Of a stretch of DNA of 64,000 nt, positions 36,596 to 44,341 are shown piece by piece (positions within the stretch are counted from its first letter, which is position 1; the number at the start of each line of letters is the position of its first letter). This DNA is from Nocardioides campestrisoli (lineage in GTDB: Bacteria; Actinomycetota; Actinomycetes; Propionibacteriales; Nocardioidaceae): assembly GCF_013624435.2 (NCBI RefSeq), contig NZ_CP061768.1:3190001-3254000 (forward strand). Direction: 5' to 3'. The notes below the pieces were generated by a model. The model did not search any database. It was not told where the DNA came from and saw nothing but the letters and a program-made list of their open reading frames with translations. A program made the position numbers and the translations under genes.

Positions 36596-36967
36596 GTGAG
36601 CGATCCTCTGTCACGCGTCTTCGCCGCCCTCGCCGACCCGACCCGGCGCGACATGGTCGCCCGCCTCGCGGTCGCCGACGCCACGGTCGGAGAGCTCGCC
36701 GCGCCGTACGACGTGAGCGTGCAGGCGGTCTCCAAGCACCTCAAGGTGCTCGAGGGCGCCGGGCTGGTGAGCCGGACCCGGGAGGCGCAGCGCCGTCCGG
36801 TCCACCTGGAGGCGGAGGTGCTCGACCTGATGACCAAGTGGATCGAGCGTTACCGGCGACAGGCCGAGGAGCGCTACCAGCGTCTGGATGCCGTCCTGGC
36901 CCAGATGACCGCCCACGAGCAAGGACACCGCACCGACACCCACCCCGAGGAAGGGACAGCATCATGA
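36596..36967 (+). CDS. ArsR-family transcriptional regulator
   Basis: The 123-residue protein has a winged helix: [20 protein letters not shown], then the recognition helix [19 protein letters not shown] and wing [14 protein letters not shown]. It lacks the CxC metal-binding motif of classical ArsR, as in the SdpR-like group paired with SRPBCC proteins. GTG start behind AAGGAG. It overlaps the SRPBCC gene as ATGA. It probably controls its own operon from the palindrome at 36567-36584. Confidence 0.93.
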   Translation: MSDPLSRVFAALADPTRRDMVARLAVADATVGELAAPYDVSVQAVSKHLKVLEGAGLVSRTREAQRRPVHLEAEVLDLMTKWIERYRRQAEERYQRLDAVLAQMTAHEQGHRTDTHPEEGTAS

Positions 36968-37461
36968 GCACGACCAGCACGCAGCGCTACACCGAGGCAG
37001 CCATCGAGGCGGACACCACGGTGCCCGCCGTCCACATCTGGCGCGACTTCGCGGCCACCCCCGCGCAGCTGATGCGCGCCCACACCGACCCAGACCTCTT
37101 CGCCCGCTGGATCGGCCCGGACGCCCTCGGCACCCGGATCGACCACTGGGACTGTCGCACCCTGGGCTCCTACCGCTACGTCAACACCGAGGGTGACCAG
37201 GAGTACTCCTTCCGAGGCACCTTCCCGGAGGTCTCGGAGAACCGGATCGTCCAGACCTTCTGCTACGAGGCGATGCCCGAGGCGGTCGCGCTGGAGACCC
37301 TCACCATCACCGACCTGGGCGAGGGCCGCAGCCGGCTCCACGGGCTCTCGCTGTGCGACTCCTTCGAGGCCCGTGACGGGATGCTCGCCTCCGGCATGGA
37401 GGTGGGCATCCACGAGGGGTACGCCAAGCTCGATCGCCTGCTCGCCGCCGGCGAGGTCTGA
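36964..37461 (+). CDS. SRPBCC / AHSA1-like domain protein
   Basis: The 165-residue protein is a START/AHA1-C fold small-ligand or chaperone-like domain: HIWRDFAATPAQLMRAHTDPDLFARWIGP, then GSYRYVNTEGDQEYSFRG strands and a C-terminal long helix GMEVGIHEGYAKLDRLL. The ATG overlaps arsR, and a TIGR03086 gene follows after 2 bp. Such ArsR-SRPBCC pairs are widespread. Ligand unknown. Confidence 0.9.
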   Translation: MSTTSTQRYTEAAIEADTTVPAVHIWRDFAATPAQLMRAHTDPDLFARWIGPDALGTRIDHWDCRTLGSYRYVNTEGDQEYSFRGTFPEVSENRIVQTFCYEAMPEAVALETLTITDLGEGRSRLHGLSLCDSFEARDGMLASGMEVGIHEGYAKLDRLLAAGEV

Positions 37462-37463
37462 CC

Positions 37464-38042
37464 GTGGCGCTCCCCGAGGAGCCGGCCGCCCGCCACCGGG
37501 CTGTGGCCGGCCGGTTCACCGACCTGGTGCGAGGCACGGCCGACTGGTCGAGCCCCGCCCCGGTCACCGACTGGACCGCGCTGGACGTGGTCGAGCACCT
37601 GGTGGCCTGGCTGCCCGCGTTCGTCGCCGGGGGCAGCGACCGGCAGTGGACTCCCGGGCCCCCTGCCCGACAGGACCCGCTCGGGGCCTGGCAGGCCCAG
37701 GCCGACGGCGTGCAGGGGCTGCTGGACGACCCTGCCGCCGCCGCGTCGCCCTTCAACCATCCCCGACTCCCGCCCCAGGACCTGGGGACCGCGATCACCC
37801 GCTTCTACACCGCCGACGTCTTCATGCACAGCTGGGACCTGGCCCGGGCCACTGCCCAGGACGACGGACTCGACGCGGAGACCTGCGCCCAGATGCTCGC
37901 CGGCATGCTGTTGATGGAGGACTCGATGCGCAGCTCCGGCCAGTACGGCCCCGCCCACCCCGTGGCTCCCGACGCACCTCCGGCCGCACGGCTGATGGCC
38001 TTCGTCGGACGCGACCCGGCCTGGGCCCCGCCCGTGGCCTGA
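37464..38042 (+). CDS. TIGR03086-type DinB-like metal-binding protein
   Basis: The 192-residue protein has a helical-bundle fold with His in TALDVVEHLVAWLPAF and His/Asp in FYTADVFMHSWDLARATAQ, matching the metal site of mycothiol-dependent maleylpyruvate-isomerase-like proteins. The GTG start lies 2 bp after the preceding stop, and the gene ends the arsR operon. The reaction is unknown; thiol-dependent detoxification is one possibility. Confidence 0.85.
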   Translation: MALPEEPAARHRAVAGRFTDLVRGTADWSSPAPVTDWTALDVVEHLVAWLPAFVAGGSDRQWTPGPPARQDPLGAWQAQADGVQGLLDDPAAAASPFNHPRLPPQDLGTAITRFYTADVFMHSWDLARATAQDDGLDAETCAQMLAGMLLMEDSMRSSGQYGPAHPVAPDAPPAARLMAFVGRDPAWAPPVA

Positions 38043-38069
38043 CGCGAGGGCGCTGTGGAGAGGATGGGC

Positions 38070-38085
38070 GGGACGTCGGCGTCCC
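38070..38085 (+). terminator. Small hairpin after the arsR operon
   Basis: GGGACG-TCGG-CGTCCC forms a 6-bp GC stem with 4-nt loop, 27 bp after the TIGR03086 stop and 43 bp before the DUF2786 start. Weak on its own. Confidence 0.3.
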
Positions 38086-38128
38086 CTGGCAAGGTACGGG
38101 ACCTGTCCCCGACGACCGGAGTCCTCCC

Positions 38129-38875
38129 GTGCCGATCACGCCCTCCCCACCCAGCCAGGCCGAGCAGCACATGCTGGCGAAGATCCGCAAGCTGCTGGCC
38201 AAGGCCGAGGACCCGGCAGCGAGCCCCGCGGAGGCCGAGACCTACACCGCCAAGGCGGCACAGCTGATCGCCGACTACGGCATCGACGCTGCTCTGCTGG
38301 AGGCCGACGCACCGGGCAGCCACCGGGTGGCCGACCGGGTGGTGGGGCTGGACGCTCCGTACGCCCGGGACAAGGCGGCCCTGCTGTGCGACGTCGCCTC
38401 CCGGCTGCGCTGCCGCGCGGTGCTGCGCACCCGTCGCGGACCCGGCGCCACCGAGCACTCCGTCCACCTGTTCGGGCACGACTCCGACCTGGCTCGCGCC
38501 GAGCTGCTGTTCACCAGCCTCCTGCTCCAGGCCGGGCAGCAGCTGGCCCGCACGCCGGTGCCCCCGTGGGAGCACAAGGCGGCGTTCCGCCGGTCCTGGC
38601 AGGAGGGCTTCCGGATGGCGGTCTCCCGGCGGCTCGCCGAGGCCGAGAGCGCGGCCGAGGAGCGGGCGACCGGCCGCGCCTCCGAGGCCGGACGCTCCAC
38701 CGCGCTGGTGCTCGCCGACCGGACCCGCGAGGTCGAGGAGGCGCTGACCGCGACGTACCCCTCGCTCGGCTTCGCCCGGCCGCGCACGCTCTCGGGGTCC
38801 GGGATGCGCGACGGGTACCTGGCGGGCGAGCTCGCCGACCTCGGCACGACCAGGCTCAGCCCTCGACCTCGCTGA
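38129..38875 (+). CDS. DUF2786-domain protein
   Basis: The 248-residue protein starts with GTG behind GGAG at 7 nt. The N-terminal DUF2786 helices (MLAKIRKLLAKAEDPAASPAEAE; KAAQLIADYGID) are followed by a region with VHLFGHDSDLARAELLF and RRSWQEGFRMAVSRRL. It is often seen in phage and actinobacteria; function is unknown. Its last 20 bp overlap the end of the convergent sugar-kinase gene. Confidence 0.85.
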   Translation: MPITPSPPSQAEQHMLAKIRKLLAKAEDPAASPAEAETYTAKAAQLIADYGIDAALLEADAPGSHRVADRVVGLDAPYARDKAALLCDVASRLRCRAVLRTRRGPGATEHSVHLFGHDSDLARAELLFTSLLLQAGQQLARTPVPPWEHKAAFRRSWQEGFRMAVSRRLAEAESAAEERATGRASEAGRSTALVLADRTREVEEALTATYPSLGFARPRTLSGSGMRDGYLAGELADLGTTRLSPRPR

Positions 38876-39779
38876 GCGTCGGCGGGTCGGCTCCGGCCCG
38901 CGAGACCGTGACCGCCGCCGCCCGGCCTGCCAGGTCCAGGGCCGCCAGCAGCCCGGCACGGGGCCATCGGTGTCCCCGCTCCCCCGGGCGCAGCAAGCCC
39001 TCGCGCAGCAAACCGGCGAGCAGCCCGGCCCCGTAGGTGTCCCCGGCGCCGATGGTGTCGACCACCTCGACGGGCGGTGCCCCGAGCTCCACGACACCGT
39101 CCAGGTCGACCCAGGCGGAGCCGTCCTCGCCCAGGGTGAGCGCCACGGCGCCCGCGCCGGCCTGGAGCAGGGTCCGCGCCGCCTCCACGGGGCCGGCGCT
39201 GGGCAGCAGCACCCCGAGGTCCTCGTCCGAGGCCTTGACCACGTCCGCGAGCGCGGCCATCGTGCGGACCGCCTCCCACAGGCCTGGACCAGCCCCGGTG
39301 ATCGCCGGGCGGGCGTTCACGTCGTAGACGACCGGGCACCGGCCGCCGAGCCGGGTCACGAGGTCCACGACCTGCGCCGCCCCCGGGTCCAGCACCGGCG
39401 CCAGCGAGCTGACCAGCAGAGCGTCCGGAGGCTCGGCCCCCTCGTCGCCGAGCCCGGCCACGTCCGGCGACAGCCGCCACGCGAGGTCGAACCGGTAGGT
39501 CGCCGTCCCTCGGTCGTCGATCTCGGCCTCGGCGACCGCCGTCCGGTCCAGCACCAGCGGATCCACCGCCCAGGCGACGCCCTCGGAGTCCAGGTGCTGC
39601 CGCAGAAGAGCGCCCCGGCGATCCCGCCCCAGCGCGGTGGCCAGGCTCACCTCCACGCCGAGCCGCGCCAGCGCCACGGCGGCGTTCGCGGCACTGCCAC
39701 CGGGCAGCTCGACGGGCGCCTCTTCGGCCCGGCGGACGACGTCGACCAAGGTCTCCCCCACCACCAGCACCCGCGTCAT
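38856..39779 (-). CDS. PfkB-family carbohydrate kinase, fructokinase-like
   Basis: The 307-residue protein has the N-terminal PfkB signature LPGGSAANAAVALARLG (about 24-40) and C-terminal DTIGAGDTYGAGLL with catalytic Asp near 247. The ATG at 39779 (MTRVLVVGETLVDV) is the family start. No transport gene is nearby. Fructose or ribose-type sugars are plausible substrates, but specificity cannot be read. It is divergent from a GntR regulator, which may control it. Confidence 0.9.
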   Translation of the reverse strand: MTRVLVVGETLVDVVRRAEEAPVELPGGSAANAAVALARLGVEVSLATALGRDRRGALLRQHLDSEGVAWAVDPLVLDRTAVAEAEIDDRGTATYRFDLAWRLSPDVAGLGDEGAEPPDALLVSSLAPVLDPGAAQVVDLVTRLGGRCPVVYDVNARPAITGAGPGLWEAVRTMAALADVVKASDEDLGVLLPSAGPVEAARTLLQAGAGAVALTLGEDGSAWVDLDGVVELGAPPVEVVDTIGAGDTYGAGLLAGLLREGLLRPGERGHRWPRAGLLAALDLAGRAAAVTVSRAGADPPTLSEVEG

Positions 39780-39818
39780 GGGTCGATGCTCGCCGCTGCT
39801 GAGCCGCACGTCCAGCGG

Positions 39819-39824
39819 CATACT
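39819..39824 (+). promoter_or_regulatory. -10 element of leaderless gntR message
   Basis: CATACT ends 6 nt before the ATG at 39831, so the expected start site falls on the start codon. No clear -35 was seen. Confidence 0.3.
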
Positions 39825-39830
39825 CCTCCC

Positions 39831-40196
39831 ATGACCGACGCCGAGCCGCTCATCCGGATCGACCGGGAAGACACCACCCCGCCCTTCGAGCAGGTACGCA
39901 CCCAGATCGCCGCGCAGGTGGCCTCGGGCAGTCTGCCCGCCGGCACCCGGCTACCACCGGTACGCACCTTGGCAGCCGACCTGGGCCTGGCCGTGAACAC
40001 CGTGGCCCGGGTCTACAAGGAGCTCGAGGCCGACGGGGTGGTCGAGACCCGTGGACGTGCCGGCACGCTGGTCCGCTCCGGGGCCGCCCGCGACCTGGGT
40101 CAGGTCCGGCAGGCCGCGGCCGACTACGCCGCCCTGTGCCGGACCTCAGGGCTGGCGCTCCCCGAGGCGGTCCGCCTGGTCGAGGACGCCTGGTAG
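39831..40196 (+). CDS. GntR-family regulator, YtrA type
   Basis: The 121-residue protein is a GntR winged helix (about 10-80, PPFEQVRTQIAAQVASG; LPPVRTLAADLGLAVNTVAR) with a short C-terminal tail of about 40 residues and no large effector domain, as in the YtrA subfamily. Those usually sit with ABC transporters, but here the neighbour is the divergent PfkB kinase 51 bp away. Target genes unknown. Confidence 0.9.
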   Translation: MTDAEPLIRIDREDTTPPFEQVRTQIAAQVASGSLPAGTRLPPVRTLAADLGLAVNTVARVYKELEADGVVETRGRAGTLVRSGAARDLGQVRQAAADYAALCRTSGLALPEAVRLVEDAW

Positions 40197-40213
40197 GTGC
40201 CCCGGGAACGCGA

Positions 40214-40245
40214 CGAGGCCCGCCCCCTCACGGGAGCGGGCCTCG
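40214..40245. terminator. Bidirectional terminator between gntR and rplQ
   Basis: Arms CGAGGCCCGC (40214-40223) and GCGGGCCTCG (40236-40245) are perfect 10-bp complements with a 12-nt loop. They lie between converging genes, so they can end both gntR and the rpsM-rplQ transcript. Confidence 0.7.
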
Positions 40246-40264
40246 CGGCTGGTCTGCGGAGTGA

Positions 40265-40819
40265 CTACTCCTTGACCTCGTCCTTGACCTCAGCCTCGTC
40301 CTTGACCTCGGCCTCGTCGGTCGACTGCGCCTCGGCAGTCTCGGTGTCCGCCTCGACGGCGAGCACCTCCTCCTCACCGTCGACGTCCTCGGCGACGATC
40401 TCGGCCGGGGCAGCCGGAGCGGCGGCCTCGGTCTTCTTCGTCGAGGGAGCCTTGGGCGAGTACGCCTCGGTGACGAGCTCGATCACGGCCATGGGGGCGT
40501 TGTCGCCCTTGCGGGGGCCGAGCTTGGTGATCCGGGTGTAGCCGCCCGGACGCTCCGCGAACGTGGGGGCGATGTCGACGAACAGGGTGTGCACGACGGA
40601 CTTGTCCCGCACCACCTTCAGCACCTCGCGACGGTTGTGCAGGTCGCCCTTCTTGGCCTTGGTGATCAGCTTCTCCGCGTAGGGGCGCAGCAGCCGGGCC
40701 TTGGCCTCGGTGGTGGTGATCCGGCCGTGCTCGAACAGGGCGGTGGCCAGGTTCGACAGGATCAGGCGCTGGTGGGCGGGGCTACCGCCGAGACGGCGAC
40801 CCTTCTTGGGGGTGGGCAT
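40265..40819 (-). CDS. rplQ: 50S ribosomal protein L17 with acidic C-terminal tail
   Basis: The 184-residue protein has a conserved L17 core (about 1-120, [39 protein letters not shown]). Residues 125-184 form a Glu/Asp/Lys-rich tail ending with EAEVKD repeated and EVKE. Actinobacterial L17 often carries such extensions. It follows rpoA by 80 bp and is the last gene of the rpsM-rpsK-rpsD-rpoA-rplQ run. Confidence 0.96.
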   Translation of the reverse strand: MPTPKKGRRLGGSPAHQRLILSNLATALFEHGRITTTEAKARLLRPYAEKLITKAKKGDLHNRREVLKVVRDKSVVHTLFVDIAPTFAERPGGYTRITKLGPRKGDNAPMAVIELVTEAYSPKAPSTKKTEAAAPAAPAEIVAEDVDGEEEVLAVEADTETAEAQSTDEAEVKDEAEVKDEVKE

Positions 40820-40899
40820 CGCTTCTACTCATTCCTCCCCGGCCGTACCAGGTACCGGGGTAGTCGGTCCCGGCGTCGTTCGCCGGGATCTGGGGTGTG

Positions 40900-41916
40900 T
40901 CAGTACTGCTCGTCCTCGACGAACGCGTCGTCGTCGTCGTCGCTGTAGGCGGCGAGGGCGGCGTGCGGGTCGAAGCCGGGAGCGCTGTCCTTGAGGGAGA
41001 GGCCCATCTCGACGAGCTTGGCCTTGACCTCGTCGATCGACTTCGCGCCGAAGTTGCGGATGTCGAGCAGGTCCTGCTCGGAGCGCGAGATCAGCTCACC
41101 CACGGTGTGGATGCCCTCGCGCTTGAGGCAGTTGTAGGACCGGACGGTCAGCTGCAGGTCCTCGACCGGCAGAGCCAGGTCGGCGGCCAGCGCCTCGTCG
41201 ACCGGCGACGGGCCGATGTCGATGCCCTCGGCCTCGACGTTGAGCTCGCGCGCCAGGCCGAAGAGCTCGACCAGGGTCTTGCCCGCCGAGGCGATGGCGT
41301 CGCGGGGACGGATCGACGGCTTGGTCTCGACGTCGATGACCAGCTTGTCGAAGTCGGTGCGCTGCTCGACACGGGTGGCCTCGACCTTGTAGGTCACCTT
41401 CAGCACGGGGCTGTAGATCGAGTCGACCGGCATGCGGCCGATCTCGTTGTCGGCGCCCTTGTTCTGCACGGCCGAGACGTAGCCGCGGCCACGCTCGACG
41501 ACCAGCTCCATCTCCAGCTTGCCGTTGTCCGACAGCGTGGCGATCTTCAGGTCGGGGTTGTGCACCTCGACACCGGCGGGCGGGGTGATGTCCGCCGCGG
41601 TCACGTCGCCGGCACCGGACTTGCGCAGGTACATCGTGACGGGCTCGTCGTGCTCGGAGGAGACGACCAGACCCTTGAGGTTGAGGATCATCTCGGTGAC
41701 GTCCTCGGTCACGCCCTCGATGGTCGAGAACTCGTGCAGCACCGAGTCGATCTTGATGCTGGTGACCGCAGCTCCCGGGATGGAGGAGAGCAGGGTCCGG
41801 CGCAGCGAGTTGCCGAGCGTGTAGCCGAAGCCGGGCTCGAGCGGCTCGATCACGAACCGGGAGCGGAACTCGTCAACGGTCTCTTCCGACAGGGTCGGGC
41901 GCTGGGCGATAAGCAC
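40900..41916 (-). CDS. rpoA: RNA polymerase alpha subunit
   Basis: This subunit assembles RNA polymerase and contacts upstream DNA and activators. It has 338 residues from GTG 41916 ([17 protein letters not shown]), with GGAAAG upstream. The N-terminal assembly domain includes [20 protein letters not shown]. The C-terminal domain (about 250-320) has [20 protein letters not shown] and [15 protein letters not shown]. An acidic tail ([13 protein letters not shown]) ends the protein. Confidence 0.98.
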   Translation of the reverse strand: MLIAQRPTLSEETVDEFRSRFVIEPLEPGFGYTLGNSLRRTLLSSIPGAAVTSIKIDSVLHEFSTIEGVTEDVTEMILNLKGLVVSSEHDEPVTMYLRKSGAGDVTAADITPPAGVEVHNPDLKIATLSDNGKLEMELVVERGRGYVSAVQNKGADNEIGRMPVDSIYSPVLKVTYKVEATRVEQRTDFDKLVIDVETKPSIRPRDAIASAGKTLVELFGLARELNVEAEGIDIGPSPVDEALAADLALPVEDLQLTVRSYNCLKREGIHTVGELISRSEQDLLDIRNFGAKSIDEVKAKLVEMGLSLKDSAPGFDPHAALAAYSDDDDDAFVEDEQY

Positions 41917-42065
41917 TGGATTCTTTCCTTTCCGGACCCACCCACCATTTGACGGGCCCGAACTTCGGTGACGAGGCGAAAGTTGAGGTGTGTGCCCCCG
42001 GCCGAAGACGGCCGCAACCACGGGACGGGGTGGTCGGGGGGACCGGAGTCCCCCCGACGCAACTA

Positions 42066-42674
42066 CTACTTCTTGGAGTAGAACTCCACGATCAGCTGCT
42101 CCTGGACCGGCATGTCGATCTGCGCCCGGGTCGGCGTCTGGTGCACGAGGATGCGCATCCGCGACGGGATGGCCTCGAGCCAGGCGGGAACGACGCGCTC
42201 GCCGTGGGTCTCGCGAGCCACGATGAACGGGGTCATCTCCAGCGACTTCTCCCGCACGTCGATGACGTCGTGGGCGGAGACCTGGAAGGACGGGATGTCG
42301 ACCTTCTTGCCGTTCACCTTGAAGTGGCCGTGGACGACCAGCTGGCGGGCGTGACGACGCGTGCGGGCGAACCCGGCGCGGTAGACGACGTTGTCCAGGC
42401 GGCTCTCGAGCAGCTGGAGCAGGTTGTCGCCGGTCTTGCCCTGGCGCCGAGAGGCCTCGACGTAGTACTTGTGGAACTGCTTCTCCAGGATGCCGTACGA
42501 GAAGCGGGCCTTCTGCTTCTCACGCAGCTGGAGGAGGTACTCGCTCTCCTTGATCCGACCCTTGCCGTGCTGGCCGGGCGGGTAGGGACGACGCTCGAAT
42601 GCTGCGTCGCCACCGACGAGGTCGACACCGAGACGGCGCGACTTCTTGGTCATGGGACCGGTGTAACGGGCCAT
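42066..42674 (-). CDS. rpsD: 30S ribosomal protein S4
   Basis: This primary 16S-binding protein has 202 residues: [19 protein letters not shown], the S4 RNA-binding domain [20 protein letters not shown] and the end [12 protein letters not shown]. It lacks the N-terminal zinc cysteines seen in some S4. It lies 149 bp upstream of rpoA, a gap long enough for a leader or internal promoter. Confidence 0.98.
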   Translation of the reverse strand: MARYTGPMTKKSRRLGVDLVGGDAAFERRPYPPGQHGKGRIKESEYLLQLREKQKARFSYGILEKQFHKYYVEASRRQGKTGDNLLQLLESRLDNVVYRAGFARTRRHARQLVVHGHFKVNGKKVDIPSFQVSAHDVIDVREKSLEMTPFIVARETHGERVVPAWLEAIPSRMRILVHQTPTRAQIDMPVQEQLIVEFYSKK

Positions 42675-42707
42675 TGTTCAAAGTCTCCTTGAAAGTCTCG
42701 GGTCGGC

Positions 42708-43103
42708 TCAGACGCGGCGGCGCTTGGGCGGGCGGCAGCCGTTGTGCGGGGCAGGCGTCACGTCCTGGATGGTGCCGACCTCGAGGCCGATCGCACCCAG
42801 CGAACGGATCGCCGTCTCGCGGCCCGAGCCCGGGCCCTTGACGAAGACGTCGATCTTCTTCATGCCGTGCTCCTGCGCACGGCGACCCGCAGCCTCGGCA
42901 GCCATCTGCGCCGCGAACGGGGTGGACTTGCGCGAGCCCTTGAAGCCGACGGTGCCGGCCGAGGCCCACGCGATCACGGCGCCCGTGGGGTCGGTGATCG
43001 TGACGATGGTGTTGTTGAACGTGCTCTTGATGTGGGCTTCGCCCTGAGCGACGTTCTTCTTCTCCTTGCGGCGCACCTTGGTGGTGCGGCTCTTGGGAGG
43101 CAT
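42708..43103 (-). CDS. rpsK: 30S ribosomal protein S11
   Basis: This platform protein near the P and E sites has 131 residues with hallmark [33 protein letters not shown] and the basic end [13 protein letters not shown]. It lies between rpsM and rpsD in standard order. Confidence 0.98.
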   Translation of the reverse strand: MPPKSRTTKVRRKEKKNVAQGEAHIKSTFNNTIVTITDPTGAVIAWASAGTVGFKGSRKSTPFAAQMAAEAAGRRAQEHGMKKIDVFVKGPGSGRETAIRSLGAIGLEVGTIQDVTPAPHNGCRPPKRRRV

Positions 43104-43176
43104 TCAATATCTCCTGAGGTAACTGGTAAGCGAAAGTTTCGAGGAAGCAGACGAGCGAGGCGGCGTCAGCCGCGGA

Positions 43177-43551
43177 TCACTTCGCCTTCTTCTTGCCGGC
43201 GACGGTGCGCTTGGGGCCCTTGCGGGTACGCGCGTTGGTCTTGGTGCGCTGACCGCGGACCGGAAGGCCCATGCGGTGGCGGCGACCCTGGTAGCTGCCG
43301 ATCTCGATCTTGCGACGGATGTCGGCCTGGACCTCGCGACGGAGGTCACCCTCGATCTTGAAGTTGGCTTCGATCTCATCGCGGAGCTTGACCAGCTCCT
43401 CGTCACCCAGCGTGTGCACACGCGCGTTCGGGTCGACCCCGGTCGCGGCGAGCAGCTCCTGGGCGCGGGTACGGCCGATGCCGTAGATGTAGGTGAGTGC
43501 GATCTCGATGCGCTTGTCGCGCGGGAGGTCAACACCAACGAGGCGAGCCAT
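43177..43551 (-). CDS. rpsM: 30S ribosomal protein S13
   Basis: This head protein at the intersubunit bridge has 124 residues from ATG 43551 ([20 protein letters not shown]), with AAGGGA 12 nt upstream; an earlier ATG at 43563 is poorly placed. It has [17 protein letters not shown] and the basic tail [16 protein letters not shown]. It is preceded by a 206-bp gap with three hairpins, so it probably also has its own promoter. Confidence 0.97.
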   Translation of the reverse strand: MARLVGVDLPRDKRIEIALTYIYGIGRTRAQELLAATGVDPNARVHTLGDEELVKLRDEIEANFKIEGDLRREVQADIRRKIEIGSYQGRRHRMGLPVRGQRTKTNARTRKGPKRTVAGKKKAK

Positions 43552-43614
43552 GTTGTCTGGCATTCCCTTCGGGTAGTTCGCTGCGGTTTCGTTCGTGTCG
43601 CGTCCCGGCGCCTC

Positions 43615-43632
43615 GCACAGGAGGACCTGTGC
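43615..43632 (-). other. Leader hairpin upstream of rpsM
   Basis: GCACAGG-AGGA-CCTGTGC is a perfect 7-bp stem with 4-nt loop, 64 bp before the rpsM ATG. It could influence translation or transcription of the alpha operon. No known ribosomal-protein leader is recognised. Confidence 0.35.
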
Positions 43633-43668
43633 AACCGGGCTCCGGCCGCTGCTCCGGAGGTGGGTTCG

Positions 43669-43694
43669 CTGGTCGCCCCGAGGGGCGGGACCAG
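43669..43694 (-). other. Second leader hairpin upstream of rpsM
   Basis: CTGGTC pairs with GACCAG (43669-43674 / 43689-43694), with an inner GCCCC-GA-GGGGC stem and a 2-nt bulge. It lies between the rpmJ terminator-like stem and the 43615 hairpin. Confidence 0.35.
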
Positions 43695-43734
43695 CTAGCG
43701 ATCACGTTGAGTGGTGTGTTCAGTTTGGTGCGAG

Positions 43735-43754
43735 ACCGGCGGCGGACCGCCGGT
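43735..43754 (-). terminator. Terminator or attenuator after rpmJ
   Basis: ACCGGCGG-CGGA-CCGCCGGT is a perfect 8-bp GC stem with 4-nt loop, directly after the rpmJ stop (43758-43760) in the direction of transcription. It would separate infA-rpmJ from rpsM or reduce readthrough. Confidence 0.55.
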
Positions 43755-43757
43755 TCA

Positions 43758-43871
43758 TCAGCCCTGGCGCTGCTTGTGGCGCGGGTTCTCGCAGATGACC
43801 ATGACGCGGCCGTGGCGACGGATGACCTTGCACTTGTCGCAGATCGCCTTGACGCTGGGGTTGACCTTCAC
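43758..43871 (-). CDS. rpmJ: 50S ribosomal protein L36
   Basis: The 37-residue protein starts at GTG 43871 with AAAGG upstream. It begins [20 protein letters not shown] and ends [10 protein letters not shown]. The zinc ligands Cys11, Cys14, Cys27 and His32 are all present (C+ form). It lies between infA and rpsM in standard order. Confidence 0.96.
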   Translation of the reverse strand: MKVNPSVKAICDKCKVIRRHGRVMVICENPRHKQRQG

Positions 43872-43898
43872 TTCGGAGGGCCTTTCTGGATCGGCTGG

Positions 43899-44120
43899 TT
43901 ACTTGTAGCGGTAGACGATGCGACCCCGGGTGAGGTCGTACGGAGAGAGCTCCACCACGACCCGGTCCTCGGGGAGGATGCGGATGTAGTGCTGACGCAT
44001 CTTTCCGCTGATGTGGGCGAGCACCTTGTGTCCGTTGCTCAGCTCGACCCGGAACATAGCGTTGGGCAGGGCCTCCGTGATGGTGCCCTCGAGCTCGATC
44101 ACGCCTTCTTTCTTCGGCAT
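43899..44120 (-). CDS. infA: Translation initiation factor IF-1
   Basis: It binds the 30S A-site during initiation. It has 73 residues from ATG 44120, [20 protein letters not shown], with an OB-fold ([19 protein letters not shown]) and the end RGRIVYRYK. An in-frame GTG at 44129 is possible but lengthens the family start. GGAGG lies 2 nt before the ATG. It normally follows map directly; here a 13.6-kb block is inserted between them. Confidence 0.97.
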   Translation of the reverse strand: MPKKEGVIELEGTITEALPNAMFRVELSNGHKVLAHISGKMRQHYIRILPEDRVVVELSPYDLTRGRIVYRYK

Positions 44121-44341
44121 GTCCTCCACAATCTGTTGAAACGTCGTCTACCGCGTGTGCACCGCACGGCGGGTGCCGTCCGGGTGGCCCGGGAACCTCC
44201 CGCCGGAGCGGGTGGACCTCGTACGGCAGTCGCTGGTGCCTCAAATCCGCGCACATGACCGAGTACGTCCGAGGAAGTACCTGGTGCGGTGCCACGGCAG
44301 CCGCGAGGGACCAGCGAGCATGCCCACGTTGGGCCGACACG

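Noticed and set aside
44130..44341. Small gene or riboswitch between infA and the transglutaminase-like gene
   Set aside because: Only short unconserved open frames and one weak 5-bp stem were seen, with no known RNA pattern.
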